From contig OZ038382.1 of NCBI GenBank assembly GCA_964036045.1, forward strand, positions 78,901,918 to 78,965,917: 64,000 nt of DNA, in the 5' to 3' direction. The notes under the pieces were generated by a model, which worked only from the letters and a program-made list of their open reading frames with translations, was not told where the DNA came from and searched no databases. Positions 33,516 to 43,420 of this stretch are shown here, in pieces. The number at the start of each line of letters is the position of its first letter. Within the stretch, counting starts at the first letter, position 1. A program made the position numbers and the translations under genes. The stretch is from Eutreptiella sp. 'Long Island Sound 2002' (taxonomy: Eukaryota; Euglenozoa; Euglenophyceae; Eutreptiales; Eutreptiaceae).

Positions 33516-33922
33516 ACGTGCTACCCCCAAACCTCAGCCTCGCAAGCAGGCCCTCATGGCCAACCACCAGCTCTGTGTTGGCTTCGACGGCCCCACCTCC
33601 AGCCCGTAATCAACTCCCGGATCAACCTGCTTGGCCCGTGTAGGCCACCCTAACTCAGGAGGCACAGCTAGCCGCCCTAGCACCAGTCTAGCACGTCAAC
33701 ACCCCCACAACACCAACGACAATAATGGGGACGTGACGTGGGATCGCCCCCCGTTGCTTGTGCCCTCCAATGGGCGGATGGGGAATGAAGGGAGGGGCGG
33801 AATATCGGGGTGTGGTGTTGGTGGGGGTCCAAAAGGCAAGGGGGAATCTACAGAGCCTCCGAGGGAAGGTTGATTTGGTTGCATTTGTGCATCATGCCAT
33901 GCCATGGCGGCAGCTGACCTTT

Positions 33923-33950
33923 GCTAGGGGCTAGGGGCTAGGGGCTAGGC
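33923..33950 (+). repeat. GGGGCTA short tandem repeat
   Basis: Four 7-base units of CTAGGGG. Confidence 0.85.
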
Positions 33951-33964
33951 AGTCGTGCACGGTG

Positions 33965-34820
33965 CAGCATTGATGCCCCCTAAGGCGTTAGCCAAACCCC
34001 CATGGTTGTTGTGCCTTGCAGGTTTTGGTCCCTTGAGGGGTTAATCAAATCCCCAGGGTTGTTTCGACCAGCCTATTTTGTCCTCTAAGGGGATAGCCAA
34101 GCCCCCAAGGGTGTTGCGACTAGCCCATTTTGTCCTCTAAAAGGTTAGCCGAACCCCCAAGCGTGTTGCAACCAGCCACTGTTGTCCTGTGAGGGGGTAG
34201 CCAAACCCCCAATGGTGTTGTGACCAACCAATGTTGTCCCGGGAGGATTAGCCAAACCTCCAAGGGTGTTGCAACCGGCCAAGCTTGTCCGGTGAGAGGT
34301 TAGCCCAACTCCCATGGGTGTTGCGCCCAGCAGGTTTTGTCCCCTAAGGGGTTTGCCAATCCCCAACGGGTGTTGTGACGGGCCCATTATGTCCCCTAGC
34401 GGGTTAGCCAAACCCCCAAGGGTGTTGCACCTAGCGGGTTTTGTCCCTTGAGGGGTTAGCCAAACCCCCAGGGGTGTTGTGACCTGCCCGTTTTGTACCC
34501 CAACGGGTTAGCCAAACCACCACGGGTATTGTGACTAGCCAGTGTTGTCCCGTCAGGGGTTAGCCGACCCTCCAAGGGTGTTGCGACCATCCAGTGTTGT
34601 CCACGGAGGGGTTAGCCGAACCCCGCTGGGTGCCTCGCATAGCACGTTTTGTCCCCTGAGGGGTTAGCCAAACCCCCAAGGGTGTTGCAACTAGCCGGTT
34701 TTGTCCCCTAAGCGGTTGGCCCAACCACCCGAGGTGTTAAGACTAGCCAATGTTGTTCCGTGAGGGCTTAGCTAAACCCCTGGGGGTGTTGCGACCCTCC
34801 CATTTTGTCCCATCAGGGTA
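33965..34820 (+). repeat. Second 52-bp tandem repeat (GGGGTTAGCCAAACCCC)
   Basis: About 16 diverged units containing GGGGTTAGCCAAACCCC, GGTGTTGCGACC and TTTTGTCCCCT. Neighbouring units start 52 bases apart (for example 34401 and 34453). Each has a hairpin with GGGGTT / AACCCC arms. One isolated copy lies near 33180. The sequence is unrelated to satellite 2 although the period is the same. Confidence 0.85.
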
Positions 34821-34829
34821 GGCCCATTG

Positions 34830-34996
34830 TCGGGATCTCGGGGACGTTTGAGGAGGATCAACTGCAGGCGCAAAGCTTTTGGAGGAGAAGTGTCGGCTCA
34901 GGCAGGCGCAAACGGCGGTTGAGGAACCGGAGGGAAAATTGGGGGGCATGCGCACAGGGAACGGTGTGAAGGTAGAGGAAGAGGGGGGAGGGGGGG
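34830..34996 (+). pseudogene. Coiled-coil coding fragment
   Basis: The frame reads KLLEEKCRLRQAQTAVEEPE and then VKVEEEG before a G run. It resembles the coiled-coil parts of transposons A and B in style only. It is probably a relic. Confidence 0.25.
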
Positions 34997-35582
34997 GGCA
35001 ACATCGTTCAGCTGGGGGTGGGCCTAGAGGGGCACCCTGAAGGGAACCCTATGCATCGTTTCAATAAGCCATTCTCAAAAACATTTGTGACGGCAGTTTT
35101 GGTTTTTTGAACGCGACGTTATGAATGCAATATGAATGCAATCATGAGCAGACAGCATACCACTAGAGCGAGGGTCGCCTTCTGATTCTCCTCTAGGACC
35201 TTCCTCAGTCCAGCGGCGTCCAAGGAAGGGTGAAGAGAAATAAAGTTGAGGGGCCGCAGAGTTCGCGTGGGTGGAGGGCGGATGGGGGGTTGTGAGGCAG
35301 CACATAGCCTTGTGTGGGGTGTTATAGTGCAAAAGCGGTAGGACAAAGGATGGAAACGACCATTTCCAAACTTGTTGGAAGACCATTGCTCCGTTCCACC
35401 TCACTCTTGACCCCGTGCAACCTGAGGCGGATGATTTCCCATTTGGGCCTCCAAGAAGGCCACAAATAGGCGGCCCATTGCCATGCAACAGTGCCAAATG
35501 CACAAAAATAGCCGCTTTCGGGCTATGACTAGCAGCGGAGGTGCATCCTGCCACATGCAAACTTTTGCCGGTCACCCGATAC

Positions 35583-36240
35583 CGGCGATGATTGGCGGCA
35601 TCGGATTCGCTGTCCTCCGCACGTTGACGCCTTCCCACCACTTGGCCGTATTGTCCCACACGGCTTGATTGCCCAAGTGGGAAGCCACGCTGACGCCCAG
35701 CAACCGCCGCAGCCACGGTTGGTCACAGCCAAGGACGACTGCTGCCGGCACCGAGCTATCGCACCAATAAAACTTTAAGGGTGTTCATAATTTGTGTTCA
35801 CAAAACCCGTTCACAATTCATAAATTGTACTGTGGTGTTTTATGACCGGTTGGTTTTCATTTTGTGAACGCCCAAATTATAAACAACATGTGAACACGAA
35901 AATGGCAGCCGCAAGGCTCCAACACCTGAGCCCAAATTTGGCCCGAGACGACCACATGCTTGTCCCCTGTGACGGTCATGCCCACTACCCACACGACGGC
36001 GGGTTTCCTCACCTTTACCCTGTGGTTCAATAGACCAGTCGAGAGCTACGACCAACTCCCACCGGCGCACGGGAACCCATCACCGCGTACCACAAAGGCG
36101 AGGGGTCGTGCCAAGACAACGGGCTGGCACAGGGCTCGCAGGAATCGCATGTATTGTGCCCACACCATAGGGGCCAACAGCGACCCGACACGGGGGGTCT
36201 GCACATTGCACCGGGGGGGACAGCGCAAGCGGAGCGGTCA
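35583..36240 (-). pseudogene. Decayed transposase of the transposon A family (D1 and D2 exons)
   Basis: On the minus strand, 36.2-35.93 kb encodes APMVWAQYMRFLRAL, then FVVRGDGFPCAGGSWS, a TAG stop, then LSTGLLNHR and PAVVWVVGM. This matches D1 of transposon A, with the TAG in the position of Gln (GGNWTQLTIS). After a palindromic gap, 35.75-35.6 kb encodes VVLGCDQPWLRRLLGVS followed by NQAVWDNTAKWWEGVNVRRT, matching the D2 exon (ILGGDQPWTRRVIGVS and KTWEGSANLRTM). Exon order and spacing agree. Stops and lost frames elsewhere indicate decay. The region 36279-36660 on the same strand may hold its N-terminal part but is not alignable by eye. Confidence 0.65.
35774..35898 (-). other. Palindromic intron of the decayed transposase (GTTCACAA family)
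   Basis: About 125 bp lying between the D1 and D2 exons. One end reads GTGTTCATAATTTGTGTTCAC and the other TTTTGTGAACGCCCAAATTA with AACATGTGAACAC, an imperfect inverted repeat. It sits where transposon A has its CTAGAACG-type gap, but the sequence is unrelated. Confidence 0.5.
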
Positions 36241-36599
36241 ACGACTTGCGTGGAATAGGTCCCATGTGGGAATAGGCCCTAGTAATGGCAGCCCGGACGA
36301 GCGGTGTTCGCCTCATCCCAGAGGGTGATGTATTCAAACACCACAAGGAAGCCGGACCAGGGTACACCCAACTCCACAAGCAGCCCTATCAAATAGGATA
36401 CGGAAAGAGGGCCTCCGCATACGTACACATGGCTGGCACTTTCGTTTTGTGGACCGCCGGGAGGGAAGTGTGGTGCATTACCTCTGAGAAACGGGCCCGG
36501 ATGAGGGGGGACGGTAACATCCATTGGAACAACAGGTCGGCACACTTGCCGTTCCGAAGATCAGTGGCACTGCTGCGCCGAAGGCCATGTTCACCACCG

Positions 36600-36710
36600 T
36601 GAAGATGGAGTAAGGGCAAGGCATAACAAAAACCGTAGACTAGAATGCGTTCATACAAGCGATTCATATTTCATGGTTCATTTATGCATGGTTCATTTAT
36701 GAAAATTGAA
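36600..36710. repeat. TTCAT-rich palindromic segment
   Basis: Repeated GGTTCATTTATG and CATATTTCATGG words. It may be an edge or intron of one of the flanking elements. Nothing coding. Confidence 0.35.
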
Positions 36711-36789
36711 CACCATACTACTTTTCATCAAGGCACCTAGGGCCAATGATCTACCACTATTTTCAACGCAGTTTGAATCCGTGCTAGAC

Positions 36790-37021
36790 ATGCCTCCGCC
36801 CGTGTTACCACCCATCGGAAAATCCCCGACTTCTGCTCCCATTGTGGACCTCACTGACCTCGAAAATGATACTCCGGAGCCAAGGGCACGCGACACGGTG
36901 GGCCCTCCGTCTATCTTGAGCTCACAACCAGGTCACCCTGACGCCAGACCTGCTCCGGAAACCTGCCCCGCGATGCTCAATAGATTTCTTACCTGGTTGA
37001 ACACGTTGGAAGATAAACAAG
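36790..37021 (+). CDS. Pro-rich exon with SUMO-interaction-like motif, start of element B
   Basis: From ATG 36790 the frame reads MPPPVLPPIGKSPTSAPIVD then LTDLENDTPEP. IVDLT followed by acidic residues fits the consensus of a SUMO-interacting motif, which here is a pattern match only. The segment ends NTLEDKQ at a possible donor (CAA|GTGGGT). The rest is low-complexity proline-rich. It may be the first exon of the next gene or a separate small protein. Confidence 0.35.
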
Positions 37022-37106
37022 TGGGTGGGTTGGCATGAACCTTCCATCTTAGCATGGCAGCTAGCAGGGTGCGTCATCCCCTGTTTTCCCCAAGATTCAT
37101 TGCGAC

Positions 37107-37232
37107 ATGAGTGCGAAAAAACCCCGCTCTTCCTTGCCCCTAAACCCGGTGGTTTCCCAAGCCATTGCAAAGTTTATCAAGGCACACCCCCAAGAAGCCG
37201 GGTCTGTTTTAGTTTCCGCTCAAAGCCCTATC
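37107..37232 (+). CDS. Small basic ORF
   Basis: ATG 37107 opens a 41-residue frame (MSAKKPRSSLPLNPVVSQAI, then FIKAHPQEAGS) ending in TAG. It continues in frame with RANQSTTSKSSKDVPFANG to TAA. It could be an exon of element B. No family recognised. Confidence 0.3.
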
Positions 37233-37504
37233 GTTCAAGCATAGAGAGCTAATCAATCAACAACTTCCAAAAGCTCTAAGGATGTACCGTTTGCGAATGG
37301 CCGTTAAGGGAACTTTTGAATGAGAATGCAAATGTGGGTGTCCAAAACAACTATTTTGTTCGAAAAAAGCCTTTTTCAATGGGTTGGAATGGAGGATATG
37401 GTTTTAAAAATTCTAAAAAAATAAAACACAGGTCCTTGCGAGAAAAAACCAGCCCTTTTCCACACACTCGGTGGCCATGGTGGCCGTTTAATGCCCTATT
37501 GATA

Positions 37505-37625
37505 TTGTGCCATTCGCATGTGCCTGCTGCGACCCTTGCGAATGCGAATTTGGGCCGAATTCGCGCGAATTTCGCGCGAACTTTGTGCGAACTTGGCCCA
37601 ATTTTCGCATACGGGCATGCACATC
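37505..37625 (+). repeat. TTCGCGCGAA palindrome cluster upstream of the oxygenase gene
   Basis: Contains GCGAATTTGGGCCGAATTCG, CGCGAATTTCGCGCGAACTT and TGTGCGAACTTGGCCCAATT, an interlaced set of palindromes. Related clusters lie at 38966-39126, 40640-40770 and 43325-43420, so they mark element B. Confidence 0.6.
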
Positions 37626-37631
37626 TTCACC

Positions 37632-38965
37632 ATGACAAAGGAAGTCCTCTTTGCCATGAACCGTCCAAACGTACTGTGCTCGCTGTTTGCGGCGTCTGAA
37701 TTGTTGACTAAGGGTTTGTACATAGTTGAGGTCACTAAGGGCCCTCTTCTCCATAGGATGAAGGGGCTCAGTTGGTATCGGGGAATCGCGGACCCCCCCC
37801 CTTTCATTAGGGCCGAGCCCCCCTTGCGCAGGGAACCCCTGCAGGACCCCCCCTCGTATGCCACCGCCAACCCCTCCGTGATGGCTGACCGCCCAGCGCC
37901 CCTGATGGCTCATAATTTCGTGGACGGCCTCGGCTACACGATCCACCGCGATATTTTTCTCGCGGAAGACTGCAAGACCACCTGGGGGAGGGTGGAAAAA
38001 ATTCGGGGTGCGGGGAGCCAAGTTTCCCACGTTTTTGACACGGTGTTCATTGTGAAACCGGTGGAGGAGCAGAGGAAGGACCCCACCCTCCCCCAGCGGT
38101 ACCAATCCAAGCCCTCAAAAACCGGGAGATTGGCAATTGCCCTTATTAAAAAATTTATTAACAACGTCAACAAGCGTGTCCCCGATCCGTTTGAAGGCTT
38201 GTTTGACATGCCTTGTTCCGTCATTGTGTCGGGTGCTGAGTCGGGGGACCCGCTCCCCCACACGGATGTTTCGACTTCCCCAGACATGCTGCCCGATTGT
38301 GACCGCAACCCCTCGAGCTGCCACATCTCGACGTTTGTGGCCCTCTCCCCCCAGTACCGCATCCATGTCGAGGCGGGAACGGCGCTGGGGGAGGCCAAAG
38401 AGGAGAGGTGGGACGAGGTCCTCCTCCAACAGGGGGAGGTCCCCGTCCTCGTCAGCACCGCCCGGGACCACCACGTACTCCCCTCCGCCCCGGGGCAAGA
38501 GATGCAGGGGGCATTGTTCACGCAGTGGACCCCCGATCGGCGTCATTCGGGGGTCAAGCCGAATATAACGCATCTCGACCCCCCCCCTCCTCCTGGAGCT
38601 CAAGGACTGTGTCCGCCTGCTAGACGGGGAGGGCGGGGAGGACGTGCGCACTTTTGGGCAACTATTGCTGTTGGGGGTTGGATCGGAGGCTTGGGTGGGG
38701 ATGGCCACCCGGGACATGGTGGGCGACGTCTTCAGCCCCCCCGAGGTGGAGCCAGGCCCCCCCGGTGTGCACACACCACCCCCTGGTCCTGAGCCGCTCC
38801 GCCCACGACATCTCCCCCGTCATCGTGCACGCGGCAGAAATCTTGATTTGGAATGGGCCGCGCCCGGCCCCCGCCTGGCAGTTGCTCCACGCTGTGCCGG
38901 AGTTGAAGCGGGCAAAGAAGACCAAGAAAGGGACGTGGACAGTGACCGGCCCGTGTGAATGTGAG
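37632..38965 (+). CDS. 2-oxoglutarate/Fe(II) oxygenase-like protein of element B
   Basis: I take ATG 37632, just after the palindrome cluster, as start. Residues about 200-300 look like a double-stranded beta-helix. The HxD pair is His210-Thr-Asp212 (PLPHTDVS), followed by the strands ISTFVALSPQYRIHVEAGT and EVLLQQGEVPVLV. A His pair at 280-281 (RDHHVLP) precedes GALFTQWTPD. Spacing of HxD to the distal His, about 70 residues, is normal for this superfamily. The expected basic residue for 2-oxoglutarate just after the distal His is not obvious. The frame breaks at C runs near 38585 and 38740; coding resumes as LLELKDCVRLLDGEG, GEDVRTFGQLLLLGVGS and SRSAHDISPVIVHAAEILIW. The last exon codons are CECE before a GT donor. 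Whether it acts on DNA bases, like TET/JBP enzymes, is inference from context. Confidence 0.55.
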
Positions 38966-39126
38966 GTATGCAAAGTTTTCTACCCCGTATTTGCGCGAAG
39001 TTCGCGACACTATGCCGCACATTCGCAAATGCTTCAAATTTGGTCAGGCATGCTGATTCACGAATTTTGTGCGAAGTTCGCGCGAATTTGCATGAATAGT
39101 TACACTATGACATTGGTCATTCTCAG
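38966..39126 (+). other. Phase-0 intron made of the TTCGCGCGAA family
   Basis: It starts GTATGCAAAG and ends GTCATTCTCAG, 161 bp. Near the 5' end it has TTTGCGCGAAGTTCGCGAC, and near the 3' end TTGTGCGAAGTTCGCGCGAA and TTTGCATGAA, as inverted repeats. Joining Glu (GAG) to CTG CAA TGC keeps the frame open on both sides. Confidence 0.6.
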
Positions 39127-39777
39127 CTGCAATGCCACTCCTTGCCACCCGATCTTCGTGCGGCCAGGCACGCCCACAAGCGATTCCACCCGGTCGGGCA
39201 CGCTGTTGCTCCTGCACAGTCGGGCCACGTGACCTTCGACGTGCCCTCGAGTTCGGGCGGCGCCACCCCCGCAGCCACCCCCGCAGACGCCCCGGCAGCC
39301 ATTCCCGCAGCCCCCCCTGCACGCACCGCCCCAGACCCCGTGGTCGTCGCAAACCCCGTGGCGGGGACGGGGGCCAAGGCCTACGCCGCCGACCTCCCCC
39401 CTATCACCTCCCTCTCCATGTTGTGGTCCCAGCCCCCGTTCGCATTGAAGCTCGACCTACCGTGACGGAAGCGGCAAGGGAGGAGTTCGTGGTGACCACC
39501 TGGGAGGTCGAGGTGGAGACGCAGGATGGGCTGTGGGAGCCGCCCCTCAAATTTTCCATCCCCTGTGCCACCGCGTTCCCCAACCGTGGGGGAGGGTGGA
39601 AGGAGGGGGAGACAATTATTGCCCTCTACGCATACCGGCTGCGTGGAGGGCATTGGGGAATGGATTGTTGCGTGCAGGATAGGGCGGGGTTGCTAGAGGG
39701 GCAACTGAAGCGGTTGGTAGCGTTGCCGGTGACTGGGTTGAGGGGATTGGGGGACCGGGCGGAGGAGCACATGAGCT
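39127..39777 (+). CDS. Unknown exon following the oxygenase gene
   Basis: It starts LQCHSLPPDLRAARHAHKRF, passes an Ala/Pro-rich linker, changes frame near a C run at 39310-39460, and continues with TWEVEVETQDGLWEPPLKF and GETIIALYAYRLRGGHWGMD and VQDRAGLLEGQLKRLVAL. The second part looks like a folded beta-rich domain. No family recognised. It is probably the C-terminal part of the oxygenase gene product. Confidence 0.4.
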
Positions 39778-40579
39778 ATGGCTGGCTCCAAATGCACACG
39801 CGGGCAAAAGAGGAGCAGTGCCGACATTTGGGGGGAGGTGGGGGGAGCGGTGAACGTGGATGCGGAGGGGGGGGGGGAGGAGGAGGGGGACAATGCCTCC
39901 TCCATGCGGGGCTCCAAGAGCGGCGGGTCCAAGGGCAAGGGGGGCCGGCCCCGCAAGGCCCCCAAACTTCCCGCCAAGTCGGGTGGCCAGCCCTCGGCTG
40001 CAAAGCCCCCGCCGGCAAAGCACGCCGCCGCGCATGTGGGCGCTTGGTTGGCGGCGCAGGCGGGGGCCATGCCCGAGTGGCAGAAGCGGGCGGTGGCGGC
40101 GGAGGGGGGTTCTCCTCCTACGAGGTAAGCTCCAAGAGGCAGAGCAGCGGGCGGAGCGGCAGGCAACGGCGGTGGAGCGGGAGCGGGACCATCTCCGGGC
40201 GCAGGCCCGCAAACCCAAGCCGAAGGTGGGCGCGCAAGGGCAGCAACAGGAAGAGCAGGCGGAAGGGGGGGGGCGAAAGGGGCGGGGCTGGGGGTTGGTA
40301 CGAAGTACCTTATGGCAGCAAGTGCGGTGTGGAAGGCCTAGGCAGAGAGGGTGAAGGGGGAGTTCTTAGCAGTCGCCATCATCGCGCGCCTGCTGCTTCA
40401 CTACAAGGATGGGCCGAGCTTCCAGTTGGTGGTGCTGGGGTATCAAGCTGCCTTGGACAGCCATGAGGCTGTCAGAGGCGGTACTAGGGGGACGCCTTGG
40501 TGGAGGCCGCCACTAACCCGGCCTCCGAGCCCCCCGGAGCCCATGGGTCTGGGACGTCCACAGGCACTGCGACCCCGTA
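39778..40579 (+). CDS. AT-hook and coiled-coil protein of element B
   Basis: ATG 39778 gives MAGSKCTRGQKRSSADIWGE, then an acidic stretch, then SKGKGGRPRKAPKLPAKSGG, which contains GRPRK, the AT-hook core that binds the minor groove of AT-rich DNA. A possible donor (GAG|GTAAGC) lies near 40126, yet coding-like text continues past it as a coiled coil (AEQRAERQATAVERERDHL) and KPKPK. After a G run it reads EFLAVAIIARLLLHYKDG and FQLVVLGYQAALDSHEA. The last stop is near 40579. Frames change at G runs 39872 and 40266. DNA binding is inferred from the motif only. Confidence 0.45.
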
Positions 40580-40639
40580 GTGTCGTCCTGCGAACAGCCT
40601 TTTCAACCATCGTAAATTACAACACGGCCAACCACTATC

Positions 40640-40770
40640 CTGATCGTGCTGCGAATTTCGCGCGAACTTCGCGCGATTTCGTGCACAGGTGCGGACAACT
40701 CAGCTGACCACTGTCCTGAGGTTAATGCGAACTTTGCGCGAACTTCGCGCGAACTTATACAGCATTTGTG
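40640..40770 (+). repeat. TTCGCGCGAA palindrome cluster between genes of element B
   Basis: Two blocks, TTTCGCGCGAACTTCGCGCG near 40658 and TTTGCGCGAACTTCGCGCGA near 40733, about 75 bp apart. It lies between the AT-hook gene and the transposase-like gene and could be an intron or regulatory spacer. Confidence 0.6.
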
Positions 40771-40920
40771 TTTAAAGCTTCAGTCGCAACACATGGGGTG
40801 CTTGTACAAATTTTTTGTTGTGCGGTGTTAACCAATGGGGTGCCCTCCGACTTTGTCTGACTTTCTCGACATTGCAAATTGACATGCATTGCCTATTGCC
40901 TATTGTTAGTGTTTTTTGTC

Positions 40921-42695
40921 ATGGGACGTGGGAGTGGCGACAAGGGAGAGAAGGCCTTTGCCCATATCAACTCCAGGCAGCACCACGCCCGCCGCTTGAG
41001 GACATTGCAGGACGTTGTCTCGGGGGACTTAGGAGCCGAGTATCTGGTGAAGCACTTCTCGGACACGGGCCAGATGGTCCTCACGTCCGAAGACGGGGGG
41101 GGGGGGGATGGTGCTGTGCCCACCGCACCATCCATGTGGGAAAAGACCGTCGCCGCGATGTGGCGCATCCGGTCGCTGCACTTGTCTAGGACAGTGGCGC
41201 AGTACCTCACTCCCCATCTAGTGGAGGGGGTACCCTGGGAGGACGTGTGGGTCACAGCAGCTTGCGCAGCCCGCATCGGAGGGGTTTGTAGCCAAGACGG
41301 GGGATGACACGGAGCTATGCAAAGCCTTCTGCCGGTTACCGGCTCGGTTGCAACACCTGTACGGTTGCCGAGCGGTTGAACGTGCCCATGTCCGGGCAAT
41401 CCAGGGCTGCATTGGATGCCACAAGCAGTGGACGGCACGTCGCGGCACGAGGCTTCGTACGTGCATTGCACCCTGGGGGGAACCAGTAGCTCCGAGCAAC
41501 TAGCAAGCTGCTGGCTACTGGGGAGTAGTGAGGAGTGGGTGACCTTGTACGCGGCTCCTCAAGAGGTTGACTCTGACCAACAATTGTGGGATACTCGTAA
41601 GGTTGTCTTCCAAGATACTTCCGGTGCTGACCGGGAAACACTTTTCTTCCTCTTTGACGATGGCAAGGCGAAATTTTTAATGGCCAATTGTAAAAATTTT
41701 AGAGCCAAGGCTTCACAAGCCATGGTGTGTTGGGTTTGCGGCCGCAATAGGGCAGGTTGCCTTGCCAACTTCGGCTTGGAAGCCACCATTGACGGGTGGT
41801 GGGAGGTTGTGCTCCCCATGGGAGCTATATATAGACACATCCTAGCCAAACATCCCATCCCCGACTACGGGTTGCACGGGGTGCTATGAGTAACTATTTG
41901 TGGTATTTCCGGCATGAGGGATGCGGTGTCGGCTGCCACTGGCAAGTCCGCGGCGGTTGTTGTCCGCAATTTTTTCCAACCGATCCTAGATGTTGCCCGC
42001 ATGGCAGCCAAGAGGGTAATAACGGGTAGGATGGCAAAGGGCAATGACAGCGCCAACGCGAAGGGCAAGGTTAGGTTGGAGTGTGCCGCGGCTGTGCAAT
42101 TTATGCGCACCCGGAGGTGGGAGGCACTCATTGCCGTGTGCCTTGAAGAGGGGGGAATCTACAACAAGTGGGTCGGGGGGAGACCATGGGGGGATGTTTG
42201 TAGGCAGTGGTGGGACAATTTTGCCAAGATGTGTATATATGCATGGCGGACATTTTGGCTGTCCGGGGTAGATCTAGGAAGGTTACGTGAGTGTAGTATA
42301 GCGACGGGCAAAGCCCACTGACTCTTGGAATGGCCTAAGCTGTTGGGTCACATTTGTGGATCAACCACATGTACTTTTTTGCCCACGAATGGAGAACCCT
42401 CTCCAAATTTTCACGCTTCGCCATGGAAGGCAGCCACCGTAGGCTCAAGTGCATGCTGCGCAACAGCGGGGGCCTAAGCCTTCTGCGTGGGCGCCTAGGT
42501 GTGCAGGTTGTCTTTGACAACCACACCATAGACGACAGCCTGTGTGCGGAGGGGTGGGACGTCACAAAGAGGTCCATGTGTGGGCAAGGCCCAGTGACCG
42601 TACAACAATTGGCTAGGCGGGCCCGCATTGGGCAGAGTGATATCGGAGATGTGGTGGAGAGGGGGCACGATTGGGTGGCTTGCCAAGATGCCTAG
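40921..42695 (+). pseudogene. Transposase-like gene of element B, frame-broken
   Basis: ATG 40921 (MGRGSGDKGEKAFAHINSRQ) opens a frame to about 41290. The next frame reads TELCKAFCRLPARLQHLYG and IQGCIGCHKQWTARRG. After 41480 the text is TLFFLFDDGKAKFLMANCKN and SQAMVCWVCGRNRAGCLANF, with a Cys-x2-Cys after the Asp pair, ending PIPDYGLHGVL. From 41910 it reads LDVARMAAKRVITGRM and KMCIYAWRTFWLSG, and after one more shift HEWRTLSKFSRFAMEGSHRR with LKCMLRNSGG. Asp-Asp followed by CxxC, then LHGVL, then a Glu in a helix before H/K is the order seen in KDZ/Plavaka-like RNase H transposases; the assignment is inference. Stops at 41889 (TGA) and 42321 (TGA) plus several shifts argue for decay or poor sequence. 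Confidence 0.45.
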
Positions 42696-43248
42696 ATCGT
42701 CCCACCACTGGGCCTGCACTGCCTGCCATTCAAAAGGAAGGTTAGAGTGGTCAGCCTGTGGCTCACCGGCAGGAAAGTAGTTATTGATGGCAATCATGTC
42801 CATCCGCTTGGAGCAGAGAACGAGGTTAGTGGTGGGGTAGATGGCACAGAGGCCGGGCTTGGGTTTGCCCACGGTGTGCGTGGCCATTATTGCCAAAAGG
42901 CTCTCCACGGTTGAACCGGTGGGAATGAGCCGGACGGCCCGCAACCCCAGGAGGGCCACCTGCAACTCCCGAAAAAGGTGAGTGGCCCAACCTTTTTTCC
43001 CAAACCATCCCGCCATTTCGGCTGTTAGCATGTCAACATGAATCAACTGGGGGCGGGGGGGGGGGCTTGGCCAACCCCTTCGCCCACCCAACCACCTCCT
43101 CCACTGCCAGGCCCCCCGTGTACGTGGCCTCCTCCAATGTGCATCGGCGAAGAGGGATGCCCTGGTAGTGGCCCAGGGTGCCAGCGGATGGGTAGGGGAG
43201 TGAGAGCGACCCAAGCTGGGAAAGGGGATGTGACTGTTGAGAGGACAT
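42680..43248 (-). CDS. Convergent unknown gene of element B
   Basis: On the minus strand ATG 43248 gives MSSQQSHPLSQLGSLSLPYP and LEEATYTGGLAVEEVVGWAK. After a C run at about 43055-43065 (one-base shift) it continues with LIHVDMLTAEMAGWFGKKGW, ATHLFRELQVALLGLRAVRL and LCAIYPTTNLVLCSKRMDM to NLPFEWQAVQAQWWDDLG. The composition is that of a globular protein. It points toward the transposase-like gene and overlaps its 3' end. No family recognised. Confidence 0.4.
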
Positions 43249-43324
43249 TTTCACAAAGAAAGCGAAAGTGAGGTCCGAACAAAAGACATACCATAAGAAT
43301 AACATGCTGATGCACAAATCAAAG

Positions 43325-43420
43325 GATATTTGCGCGTAGTTCGCGCGAAGTTCGCGATAATGTGAATGCGGATAGGGATGCGAATATGATTGCGCACGAG
43401 GTTGCGAATTCAAACGTGAA
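43325..43420 (-). repeat. TTCGCGCGAA palindrome cluster, right side of element B
   Basis: TTTGCGCGTAGTTCGCGCGA then AGTTCGCGATAATG and several GCGAAT words. It lies just upstream of the convergent gene's ATG and could be its 5' intron or the element's subterminal repeat. Confidence 0.55.

Noticed and set aside
39616-40218. 200-codon minus-strand ORF
   Set aside because: Antisense of the AT-hook gene, Arg/Pro-rich shadow.
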